Shown one piece after another: positions 35,755-43,844 of a DNA stretch of 64,000 nt. The stretch lies in the NCBI GenBank assembly GCA_963732335.1, contig CAVSZO010000005.1, positions 279,664-343,663 of the forward strand, written 5' to 3'. Under the pieces are notes generated by a model. It was given only the letters and a program-made list of their open reading frames with translations. It searched no databases and was not told the origin of the DNA. How positions within the stretch are numbered: the first letter of the stretch is position 1; the number at the start of each line of letters is the position of its first letter. The stretch is from Desertimonas sp963732335 (lineage in GTDB: Bacteria > Actinomycetota > Acidimicrobiia > Acidimicrobiales > Ilumatobacteraceae). The position numbers and the translations under genes were made by a program.

Positions 35755-36387
35755 TCAGTCGGCCGGCGGGCTGAACAGCTCGCCGAGCATCGACAGGCAG
35801 CCGTTGAAGCAGTCGGCCGGGTCGCCCTCGGCGCCGCGCTCGAGCCACCACTCGTTGGCGACGACCTTCGTCGACATGAGAACGCTGGCGACCAGCCGCG
35901 CCCGGAGATCGGCATCGGGCATCCCGGCCGCCCGCTCGCGGACGATGTCGGCGGTGGCCTTCGCGAAGCGCTGCCGCACGTTCTCACCCATCTCCTCGAG
36001 TCCCTCGTCACGCAGCAGCGCGAAGCGCTGCGTCATCCGCGTGCGGTCGTGCTCGAAGACCGTCGAGACCGCCTCGTTGGCGGCCAGGAGGCTGGTCATC
36101 AGCGGCTCGTCAGCCGGCCGGGAGCGGAACACCTCGGAGAACGCGGCGATCGCTTCGTCGACCTCGCCGTACAGCACGTCGGCCTTGGTCGGGAAATAGC
36201 GGAAGAACGTGCGCGGGGCGACGCCGGCCCGATCGGCGATGTCGTCGACCGACGTCGCCGCGTAGCCACGCTCACCGAAGAGGTCCCACGCCGCTTCCTC
36301 GATCGCCTTGCGAGTCGCCGACTTCTTGCGTTCCCTCGAGGGATTCGACCCTCGTCGATTCCGCAGCGTCGACGATTGCCATAGCAC
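35755..36387 (-). CDS. TetR-family transcriptional regulator
   Basis: A 210-residue repressor. N-terminal HTH: RKAIEEAAWDLFGERGYAAT, SVDDIADRAGVAPRTFFRYF, PTKADVLYGE, the standard TetR signature. The ligand domain is all helical. The start is GTG 36387. It is divergent from the MFS exporter, with about 100 bp of shared control region rich in TGCCA half-sites, so it most likely represses the exporter. The frame is intact. Confidence 0.9.
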   Translation of the reverse strand: MLWQSSTLRNRRGSNPSRERKKSATRKAIEEAAWDLFGERGYAATSVDDIADRAGVAPRTFFRYFPTKADVLYGEVDEAIAAFSEVFRSRPADEPLMTSLLAANEAVSTVFEHDRTRMTQRFALLRDEGLEEMGENVRQRFAKATADIVRERAAGMPDADLRARLVASVLMSTKVVANEWWLERGAEGDPADCFNGCLSMLGELFSPPAD

Positions 36388-36498
36388 AAGTGTAGGTCAC
36401 GTCGTGGCACGAGTTTGGCATGAGTGCCTTTCGACAGCTATGCCATCTGTCACTCTTGCCATTTGGCAGTTATGCCACTTTACTGTCAGGTATGACAG
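36388..36498. promoter_or_regulatory. TetR/MFS divergent control region with repeated TGCCA half-sites
   Basis: TGGCA or TGCCA occurs six times: GTGGCAC (36404), TTGGCAT (36415), TATGCCA (36440), TTGCCA (36456), TTGGCA (36463) and TATGCCA (36471). One pair forms the symmetric TGCCA-TT-TGGCA at 36457-36468. A further inverted repeat CTGTCA-N4-TGACAG (36483-36498) overlaps the exporter ATG at 36492. These are candidate operators for the adjacent TetR protein. Confidence 0.55.
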
Positions 36499-38157
36499 AC
36501 GTAGCACTCCCCGTCTCATCCGGGCGATCGGTCGACGGCGGCGGAACGGTCCCACCGGATGTGTATCGCCGGCGCTGGCTCATCCTCGGCGTCCTCAACC
36601 TCAGCCTGCTGATCGTCGTGATCGCCAACACGTCGCTCAATGTGGCGCTGCCGACGATGTCCAGCGAGCTCGGCCTCTCCAACTCCGCCCAGCAGTGGGT
36701 CGTCGACGCCTACTCGCTCGTGTTCGCCGGCCTGCTCTTCACGGCCGGCTCGCTCGGCGACCGCTGGGGCCGCAAGCGCTTCCTCCAGGCCGGCATCCTG
36801 CTGTTCGGCGTCGCCAGCCTCTACGGCACGCTGTTCGTCGACTCCGGCGCCTCGCTGATCATCACCCGTGCGGTGATGGGCATCGGCGGAGCGCTGGTCA
36901 TGCCGGCCACGTTGTCGATCCTCGTCAACACGTTTCCTGCCGGCGAACGGGCCCGGGCGATCGCGATCTGGAGCGGCGTCGCCGGTGGCGGCAGCGCCCT
37001 CGGCATCGTCCTCGGCGGCTGGCTGGTCGAGAACTTCTGGTGGGGCGCGACGTTCGCGATCAACGTGCCGGTGGCGATCATCGCCCTCGTCCTCGGACTG
37101 CGTATCCTGCCCGAGTCCCGAGAGTCGCACCCCGGACGCATCGACCTCGTCGGTGCTGCGCTGTCGATCTCCGGGCTCGTCCTGCTGGTGTACGGCCTGA
37201 TCGAAGGCGCCCACTGGGGCTGGACCGACCCGAAGACGCTCGCCACGGTCGGCGGTGGCGTGGTCGTGCTCGCGCTGTTCGCCCTCTGGGAGCTGCACAC
37301 CTCCCACCCGATGCTCGAGGTGCGGTTGTTCAAGAACCGGGTGTTCACGGCGAGCTCGCTCGGCATCACGCTCGTGTTCCTCACGATGTTCGGCTTCTTC
37401 TTCGTGATCAGCCAGCTGTTCCAGCTCGTGCTCGGCTACGGACCGTTCGAGTCCGGACTGCGGATGCTCCCGATCACGATCTTCTTCATGGTGTTCACCC
37501 CGATGTCGGCGAGGGCCGTAGCGGCGTTCGGCGTGCGCCGGGTCGTGATCCCCGGAATGGTCGCGACCGCGGCCGGCATCCTCGTCATCAGCTTCCTCAA
37601 CGCCGACTCGAGCTACCTGCACGTCGTCGCCGGCATGGCCGTGATGTCGCTCGGCATGTCGTTCACGATGACGCCGTTGACCACCCTGATCATGGCGTCG
37701 GTACCCCCCGAGCACGCCGGCATGGGCTCGGCGATGAACGACACGACGCCGCGAACTGGGCACGACGCTCGGAGTCGCGGTGCTCGGCAGCCTCCTGTCG
37801 TCCGGCTTCGCCAGCCGCTTCGACAGCACCGCCGAGCTGCTGCCCGAGGACGCTCGCCACATCGCCGAGTCGTCGCTGGCCGGCGCCCGCGTGGTGTCCG
37901 AGCAGGTCGGCGGCTCGCAGGGCGAGGCGATCTTCAATGCCGCCAAGGACGCCTGGGTACACGGCCTGCAGCTGTCGATGACGGTCGGCGCGGCGATCAT
38001 CCTCGGGGCCGCACTGCTCACGTGGCGCCTGCTCCCCCGCGGCACGTCGACCCCGGTCGACAACTCGGCGTTCGACCATGACGCGGTCCGGGACGATTGG
38101 CTCGAGCTCGACGGCGTGTTCGCCGAGCTCGAGCCGGCGCCCGTCGCCGGCAGCTGA
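36492..38157 (+). CDS. MFS drug exporter, DHA2 (EmrB/QacA) family (one frameshift)
   Basis: Proton-driven multidrug exporter with 14 predicted membrane helices and about 554 residues. Motif D1 is seen in NTSLNVALPTM, motif A in GSLGDRWGRKRFLQAG, and motif C-like Gly repeats in GVAGGGSALGIVLGGWLVEN. Removing one extra base near 37751 joins GMGSAMNDTT to RELGTTLGVAVLGSLLSSGF, the conserved family segment, and the protein ends ELEPAPVAGS. ATG 36492 is used. It is controlled by the divergent TetR gene and ended by a strong hairpin at 38181-38218. Confidence 0.9.
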
Positions 38158-38180
38158 GCCCGTCGTTCTGTCAGCAGAAT

Positions 38181-38218
38181 CGGGGCCTGTTCGACCGGTT
38201 TCGGTCGGACAGGCCCCG
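38181..38218 (+). terminator. Terminator hairpin after MFS exporter
   Basis: Sixteen-base arms starting CGGGGCCTGT (38181-38196) and ending ACAGGCCCCG (38203-38218), one wobble pair, 6-nt loop, followed by TTTCGCG. It separates the exporter from the Tad operon. Confidence 0.75.
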
Positions 38219-38315
38219 TTTCGCGTGACGCCGCAACCTGCGCTCGGTAGGGTGCCGCCACCGACACCCCTGGGTCACGCCGTGCCCTCTCTGGGCACGC
38301 CTTCCCGGAGGGACC

Positions 38316-38975
38316 ATGACGCTCACCGTGTGCTGGTCAGCCAAGGGCGGGGCAGGAACCACGGTTGTCGCCGCCTGCTGGGCACTCGAAACCGCCGCCC
38401 CGTCCGTGCTCGTCGACGTCGACGGCGACCTGCCGATGATGCTCGGCATCCCCACCCCGGCGGGACAGGGACTCAGCGACTGGTTCGAGTCGGACGCGCC
38501 GCCAGGGGCACTGCTCGATCTCGCGATCGAGGTCGACAGCACGACGCGCCTGATCCCGCGGGGCCCGGTGACGATCCGGCGGCGGGCGCCGCGATGGGAC
38601 GAGCTCGGGCGGTGGATGGCGGCGAGCGACATCGAGTTCGTCGCCGACGTCGGGCTCGGCGATCCCCCGGTCGGCCTGCTCCCGGATGACCGGGTTGGCG
38701 ACGACGGCAAGCGCAGCGCTCGCGGACTGCTCGTCACCCGGTCCTGCTACATCGCGTTGTCACGGGCGAGGACGCTCGACACGCAACCGGATGGCGTGGT
38801 GCTCGTCGAGGAGCCAGGACGCGACCTCAGCGCCCGAGACATCGCTCGATCGCTGCGGGCGCCGATCGTCGCCAAGATCCCGTTCGACCCTGCGATCGGG
38901 CGGGCGACCGATCGCGGCCTGCTCGCGTGGAAGCTCCCGAAGCGGATGCTCAAACTGCCGCAGCAGGTCGCATGA
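38316..38975 (+). CDS. CpaE/MinD-like ATPase of Tad pilus system
   Basis: A 219-residue P-loop ATPase with deviant Walker A (WSAKGGAGTTVVAACWAL), LVDVDGDLPMMLGIP and DVGLGDPP as the further nucleotide motifs. In Tad systems such proteins place the pilus machine. It overlaps the tadA start (ATGA at 38972-38975), making it the first gene of the operon. It is shorter than full CpaE and lacks the N-terminal receiver-like domain. The frame is intact. Confidence 0.8.
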   Translation: MTLTVCWSAKGGAGTTVVAACWALETAAPSVLVDVDGDLPMMLGIPTPAGQGLSDWFESDAPPGALLDLAIEVDSTTRLIPRGPVTIRRRAPRWDELGRWMAASDIEFVADVGLGDPPVGLLPDDRVGDDGKRSARGLLVTRSCYIALSRARTLDTQPDGVVLVEEPGRDLSARDIARSLRAPIVAKIPFDPAIGRATDRGLLAWKLPKRMLKLPQQVA

Positions 38976-40117
38976 TGGTCGCGCGAGCCATCGACGACCG
39001 CCTCGTCACTGCGCTCTGCCGCGCCGCCGAACGCGAGCCCGGCGACGCCGAGACCGCGGTCCGTGGCCACCTGCGCCGGCTCGCGCCGCTCGCCGGACCC
39101 GATGACGCCGATCGGCTCGTGCGTGCTGCGGTCGCCCGACTCGACGGGCTCGGCTCGCTGGATGCGCTCCTCGCCGACCCGACCGTCGACGAGGTGTTGG
39201 TGAACGCGGCCGGTGACATCTGGGTCGAGCGCTACGGCGAAGTCGAGCGCCACGGCGACATCCCGCCGACCGATCTGGCGATCGTGGTCGAGCGGATCCT
39301 CGCCCCGCTCGGCCGGCGACTCGACCGCACGACGCCGATCGTCGATGCCAGGCTCGCCGACGGCACCCGCGTGTGCGCCGTCGTCCCACCGATCTCCCTG
39401 GGCGGCACGTGCCTGTCGCTCAGGCGCTTCCGCGCCACGCCGCTGCCGCTCGACGCGTTCGCCATCGCACCGGTCGCGGCGGTCCTCGCCGAGCTGGTGG
39501 CCCGACGGTGCAACGTGGTGGTGTCGGGCGCCACGTCGTCGGGCAAGACCTCACTGCTGTCGAGTCTGCTCACCCTCATCGCTCCCGGCGAACGGGTCGT
39601 CGTGCTCGAGGACACCGCCGAGCTGGCCCCGGCGATCGACCACGTCGTGCGCCTCGAGGCGCGCCCGGCCACGAGCGACGGCGTCGCGGCGATCACCCTC
39701 GACCGGCTGCTCGCAGACCGCGTTGCGGCTGCGACCCGACCGCCTCGTGGTCGGCGAGGTTCGCGGGGCCGAGGTGCTCGGACTCGTCCAGGCGCTCAAC
39801 ACGGGGCACGACGGGTCGCTGTCGACCTGCCACGCGAACAGCGCGCTGGACGCGGTGCACCGGCTGGAGACGCTGGTGGTGCAGGCTGCGCCGACGTGGC
39901 CGTTGCGGGCCGTGCGCAGCCACCTGCACCGGTGCATCGACGCGATCGTGCACGTCGAGCGCGCCGCAGGCGGACCGCGGCGGGTCGCCGAGATCGCCGA
40001 GCTCGGCGCGGCCGCGCGATCGGCACGTCCGGGGACGTTCCCCCGATGCGCACGATCGTGCGTGGCGGTGCGGTGGTCGACGCGCTCGGCCGTTCGCGGA
40101 CGTCTGACCCACGATGA
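38972..40117 (+). CDS. tadA: TadA/CpaF secretion ATPase (frameshifts)
   Basis: Type II/IV secretion ATPase that powers Flp pilus assembly. ATG 38972 starts MMVARAIDDRLVTALCRAAE. Walker A is SGATSSGKTSLLSSLL, the Asp box VVLEDTAELAP, and after removing one extra base near 39712, LRPDRLVVGEVRGAEVLGLV (Walker B) and HDGSLSTCHANSALDAV (His box) follow. A second frame error lies near 40015. The stop at 40115-40117 overlaps the tadB ATG, which supports that reading frame for the end. Confidence 0.9.
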   Translation: MMVARAIDDRLVTALCRAAEREPGDAETAVRGHLRRLAPLAGPDDADRLVRAAVARLDGLGSLDALLADPTVDEVLVNAAGDIWVERYGEVERHGDIPPTDLAIVVERILAPLGRRLDRTTPIVDARLADGTRVCAVVPPISLGGTCLSLRRFRATPLPLDAFAIAPVAAVLAELVARRCNVVVSGATSSGKTSLLSSLLTLIAPGERVVVLEDTAELAPAIDHVVRLEARPATSDGVAAITLDRLLADRVAAATRPPRGRRGSRGRGARTRPGAQHGARRVAVDLPREQRAGRGAPAGDAGGAGCADVAVAGRAQPPAPVHRRDRARRARRRRTAAGRRDRRARRGRAIGTSGDVPPMRTIVRGGAVVDALGRSRTSDPR

Positions 40118-40794
40118 CGGCTCACGTGCTGATCGGGTGCGCAGCTGGCGCGATCGTCGTCCTGCTCGGGCTCCGCGCCCGGACGCGGGTCCTCCCAGCC
40201 CGGGCAGGCGCCGCCAGAGCCCGACCCTCGCGGTCGTTCCCCGCCCGCCGGCGGAGGGCCACCGGATCACCCACCGACCTCGACGTCGCCGCCTGGTGCG
40301 ACGATCTCGCGCGAAGTGTCCGCAGCGGAAGCTCCCTCGCTGGCGCGGTGCGGGAATCAGACACCGACCACCCGCTCCTCGAAGCGGCCGTGCGGCCGAT
40401 CACTCGGCAGATCGCCCGCGGGAAGTCGCTCAGCGCCGCGGTGCACGACTCGTGCGTCGAGCCATCGACTGCCCTCGGGCTTGCATTCACCGTTCTGCGC
40501 TCGTGCGCCGAGCTCGGCGGTCCCGCCGCGTCGCCGCTCGAGCGCGTCGCCGCGACGCTTCGTGACCGCGATGCGATCCGCCAGGAGCAGTTGTCGCACA
40601 GCGCGCAGGCCCGGATGTCGGCACGCGTGATGACGCTGATCCCGCTCGGCATGCTCGGGCTGCTCGCGAGCACCGATCCGAACGTGCGGGCGGCGGTCGG
40701 TACGGCGGCCGGGTTGACCACGGTCACGGTCGGCGCCGCACTCAACGTCGCCGGGTGGTGCTGGATGCAGCGCATCATCGGCGGGCCGCGATGA
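40114..40794 (+). CDS. tadB: TadB-like pilus membrane platform protein
   Basis: A 226-residue type II secretion F-domain protein. An N-terminal membrane helix (HVLIGCAAGAIVVLLGL) and a cytoplasmic T2SSF region (WCDDLARSVRSGSSLAGAV, IARGKSLSAAVHDSC, LGLAFTVLRSCAELGGPAAS, RERVAATLRDRDA-like RVAATLRDRDAIRQEQL) are followed by two C-terminal helices. It overlaps both neighbours by four bases. The frame is intact. Confidence 0.87.
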   Translation: MTAHVLIGCAAGAIVVLLGLRARTRVLPARAGAARARPSRSFPARRRRATGSPTDLDVAAWCDDLARSVRSGSSLAGAVRESDTDHPLLEAAVRPITRQIARGKSLSAAVHDSCVEPSTALGLAFTVLRSCAELGGPAASPLERVAATLRDRDAIRQEQLSHSAQARMSARVMTLIPLGMLGLLASTDPNVRAAVGTAAGLTTVTVGAALNVAGWCWMQRIIGGPR

Positions 40795-41530
40795 GCACGA
40801 TCGCGGTGTCCGCCGGAGCCGTCGCCGCGCTGGTCGTCGTCGGCGTGGCCGTCGCGATCCGTCCGATCGGTGCGTCTCGACCGCCGCCGCGAGCTGTCGA
40901 CACTGATGTCGCGCGGTACCGTCCACCACGCGGGGGTTCTCGTGGCCGCCATTGCAGCCGGGTCCGGAGCGCTGATGGTGGTGGCCGGCCCGGCGCTGAC
41001 GATCGTCATCGGCGGAATCGTCGCCGGGGCGATCGTTGCCCGGCGGCGCCGCGTCGCCCGAGCCCACCGATCGTCGATCGAGGCGGCGATGCCCGACGCG
41101 ATCGAACTGCTCGTGATGTCGTTGCACGCCGGTTACTCGCCGACGCAGGCGGTCGGCCGGCTCGTCGCCGATGCCCCGATCGCAGTGCGGCCGGCGTTCG
41201 GAGCGGTCGAGTACCGCCTGCACCGGGGCACCGGCTTCGCCGACGCCCTGGTCGAGCTGACCGCCGTCGTGCGGCCGCTGTGCCCTGCCGCTCGTGAACG
41301 CGATGAGTGCCGCCGTGCGCGACGGACTGCCTCTCGCTCCGGTTCTCGATCGCCTCTCCGACGAGGCCAAGGCCAGCAGGCGGCGCCAAGGCGAGGCCGC
41401 GGCCCGACGGCTCCCCGTCCGGCTGTCGTTCCCGCTGGTGGTCTGCACGCTCCCATCGTTTGTCCTGCTCGCCATCGCGCCGGCCGTGCTCGGCGCCCTC
41501 TCGACGCTGCGTGGCACCACGCCGCGCTGA
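40791..41530 (+). CDS. tadC: TadC-like pilus membrane platform protein (two frameshifts)
   Basis: Second T2SSF-type platform protein. ATG 40791 gives MSTIAVSAGAVAALVVVGVA, then, after removing an extra base near 40866, VRLDRRRELSTLMSR. The F-domain AAMPDAIELLVMSLHAGYSP and TQAVGRLVADAP continues, and removing another near 41290 joins VNAMSAAVRDGLPLAPVLDR to LSFPLVVCTLPSFVLLAIAP. It overlaps the tadB stop. With TadB it forms the inner-membrane base of the pilus. Confidence 0.86.
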
Positions 41531-41568
41531 CCTGCGTCCATCCGCCCGACTTCTTCAAGGAGCACCCA

Positions 41569-41829
41569 ATGCTCGATCACCTGTTTGCCCGCCTCACGGT
41601 CGCGATCCTCTCGCTCGTCGCCGCGCCGGCGGAGGACGACGACGACGACACCCGCCTCCGCCGCTTCCGAGGGAGTCGCGGCCAGGCGACCACCGAGTAC
41701 GCGCTCGTGCTCCTCGCCGCGGCGCTGGTCGCCCTGCTGGTGATCGCGTGGGCCACCGCTGGTGGTGGCGCGGCCAAGGTCGCCCGGCTGTTCAACGCGG
41801 TCATCGACTCCGTCATCGACAAGGTGTGA
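41569..41829 (+). CDS. Flp-type pilin (actinobacterial, DUF4244-like)
   Basis: An 86-residue prepilin. After an acidic/basic leader of about 40 residues comes RGQATTEYALVLLAAALVAL, the Gly/Glu-containing type IV/Flp pilin signature with a long hydrophobic helix, ending AVIDSVIDKV. A good ribosome-binding site AAGGAG (41557-41562) precedes the ATG. The DDDDDT stretch before the processing region is unusual. It is presumably cleaved near the Gly and assembled by TadA-C. No prepilin peptidase gene lies in the window. Confidence 0.8.
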   Translation: MLDHLFARLTVAILSLVAAPAEDDDDDTRLRRFRGSRGQATTEYALVLLAAALVALLVIAWATAGGGAAKVARLFNAVIDSVIDKV

Positions 41830-41832
41830 GCG

Positions 41833-42217
41833 TTGCGTCTGCTGGCGAGCCGCCTGCGGGCCGATGCCCGCGGGCAGGCGGCGGTCGAGCTGGCGCTGAC
41901 GATGCCGATCGTCGTCATCTTCGTCCTCGGCGTCTTCCAGGTCGCCCTCGTCGCGCGCGACCAGCTCGCCATCGAGCTCGCAGCCCGAGAAGCGGCGCGC
42001 GCCGCCGCGCGTCTCGGCTGACCCGAGCGGCGCCGCGACCGCGGCCGCCAACCGGATCGTCGACCTGGCCCCGATCGACGTCAGCGTCACCGTCGCCGGC
42101 GACATCGTCCGGGTGCGGGTGAGCTATGTGAACCCGACCGACGTCGCCATCATCGGCCCGGCGATCGGCGATGTCAGCCTCATCGCCACCGCAGTCATGA
42201 AGTTCGAGCCGCCGTGA
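41833..42217 (+). CDS. tadE: TadE-like pseudopilin (one frameshift)
   Basis: TTG 41833 gives MRLLASRLRADARGQAAVEL, the TadE signature (GQAAVELAL), then MPIVVIFVLGVFQVALVARD as membrane helix. Removing one base near 42010 continues VSADPSGAATAAANRIVDLA, VSVTVAGDIVRVRVSYVNPT and ends LIATAVMKFEPP, restoring about 127 residues. TadE proteins are minor pseudopilins. It starts three bases after the pilin stop. Confidence 0.83.
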
Positions 42218-42247
42218 GCTCGGGCCGGGCTGGCTACCCTCGGCGCG

Positions 42248-42572
42248 ATGGCATTGCGGGCCGACATCACCGAGGTCGCAGGCCGTCCGGTGCTGGTGCT
42301 GACCGGGTCGGTCGACCTCTCCACAGTGCCTGCGCTGCAGAACGCTCTGGCGCGTGTCGTCCTGGACCACCCGCAGCGAGACGGTTGCCGTCGACCTCGA
42401 TGCGGTGGATGCGCTCGACGACATCGGGCTCGGGATCCTGCTGGGTGCCGCGGGGCGGGCTCGGCGTGGCAGCGGCGACGTCGTGATCGTGTGCGGCAAC
42501 GCCGCACTGCGCGAGCAGTTCGCGGTGACCGGGCTGGATCGCGCGATCTCCGTCACGCCGTCGCTCGCTTGA
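42248..42572 (+). CDS. STAS-domain (anti-anti-sigma-like) protein with Asp at the phosphosite (one frameshift)
   Basis: About 107 residues. ALRADITEVAGRPVLVLTGS and VDLSTVPALQNALARVVLDH open a STAS fold; after a frame correction near 42375 ETVAVDLDAVDALDDIGLGI and LLGAAGRARRGSGDVVIVCG follow. In anti-sigma antagonists the loop reads D-S-S-G-L with a phosphorylatable Ser. Here it reads DDIGLGI, so an Asp replaces the Ser. This would prevent regulation by phosphorylation or mimic it. No partner kinase or sigma gene is adjacent. Confidence 0.78.
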
Positions 42573-42627
42573 GTCATCGAAAATCACGAATCCGTCCCAA
42601 TTCGCTGACCAAGGCGTCGCCACAGCG

Positions 42628-43710
42628 CTACTCCTCGGGCGGGCGTTGCGTCCCTGGCTGGATGTTGCGCGTGGCGCGGGGGATGCGTCGACGGTCGGCG
42701 TGCTTGTCCTTCGCCCGCTGCTCGGCTTCCAACGCCGCCTCCTCGGCGACGAGGCGTTCCAGGTTGTGGAACCGATCGGGGTCGAGCGTCCCGTTCTCGA
42801 TGGCCTCCCGCACCGCGCACCCCGGTTCCTGGTCGTGCTTGCAGTCGCGGAACCGGCAGCTGGTCCATCAGCTCGAACACGTCGGCGAACGCCCGCTCGA
42901 TGCCCGTGCCCGGAGTGCCACAGCGACAGCGCCCGCACTCCCGGCGTGTCGATCAACCAGCCCGCCCCGGGCACGGCGAGCAGTTCGGCGGCGACGGTCG
43001 TGTGCCGGCCGCGCTGGTCGCCCGCGCACGTCGCGTGGTCTTCTGCGCGAGCTTCCCGAGCAACCCGTTGACGAGCGTCGACTTGCCGACGCCGCTGGCG
43101 CCGAGGAAGGCGACGGTCCGGCCCGGCTCGACGTAGCCGGACAGCTCGTCGAGCCCGACGCCGGTGCGGCCGCTCGTGACGTGCACCGGCACGCCGAGCG
43201 CCACCTCCTGCAGTTCGCGCGCGCGCCGGCTCGGGGTCGTCGACGAGGTCGCCCTTGGTCAGCAGCGACCACCGGTTCGGCGCCGCTGTCGAACGCGAGG
43301 ATCAGCTCCCGCTCGAGCCGCCGCTGATTCGGCGGCGCCGCGAACGAGTGGCACAGGAACACGGTGTCGATGTTGGCGGCGAACGTGTGCGACTCGGCCC
43401 GCGCGCCCTCGAACGACGCCCGGCGGACGAACGCCGAGCGACGCTCGAGGATGTGCTCGACGCGCTCGCCGTCGCCGAGGCGATGACCCAGTCGCCGACC
43501 GCGACATCGGCACCGATGTTGCGCACCCTGGCGACGCCGAACTCGCCAGCTTCGTCTTCGGGCCGATGTCGTCGGTCACGAGCAGCGTGCTCCAGCCACG
43601 GTCCAGCCGTGACACGCGAGCCGGGTACGCCGGGTCGACCGAGCTGCGTCCCACGCCGCGTCGAAGTCGGCTCCCCAGCCCAGCGACACCCGATCGACGT
43701 GACCCACCAC
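42628..43710 (-). CDS. rsgA: Ribosome small-subunit GTPase RsgA (frameshifted)
   Basis: Circularly permuted GTPase that checks 30S subunit maturation. The N-terminal OB-fold region reads VVGHVDRVSLGWGADFDAAW and VRNIGADVAVGDWV. The GTPase domain shows VHVTSGRTGVGLDELSGYV, the P-loop AFLGASGVGKSTLVNGLLG, then GWLIDTPGVRALSLW (G3). The zinc-binding C-terminus lies near CKHDQEPGC and ends AVREAIENGTLDPDRFHNLE ... QPGTQRPPEE. At least six frameshifts. GTG 43710 is the probable start. Family call is firm. Confidence 0.85.
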
Positions 43711-43844
43711 ATCGACGGTACCGATCCACCGTTCCCGCGCCGCGCCACGCCGATGTCCTGACTCGGGCGTGGCCGCTGGCGAGGTGTCGCCGGTGTCTAT
43801 CGTGTCGCCGTCCGTTCATCAACCGACGGGACGTGCAACTGCCC

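Noticed and set aside
36308..37981. 557-codon forward frame overlapping tetR and the MFS gene
   Set aside because: Arg/Pro/His-rich out-of-frame translation of the exporter; no family features.
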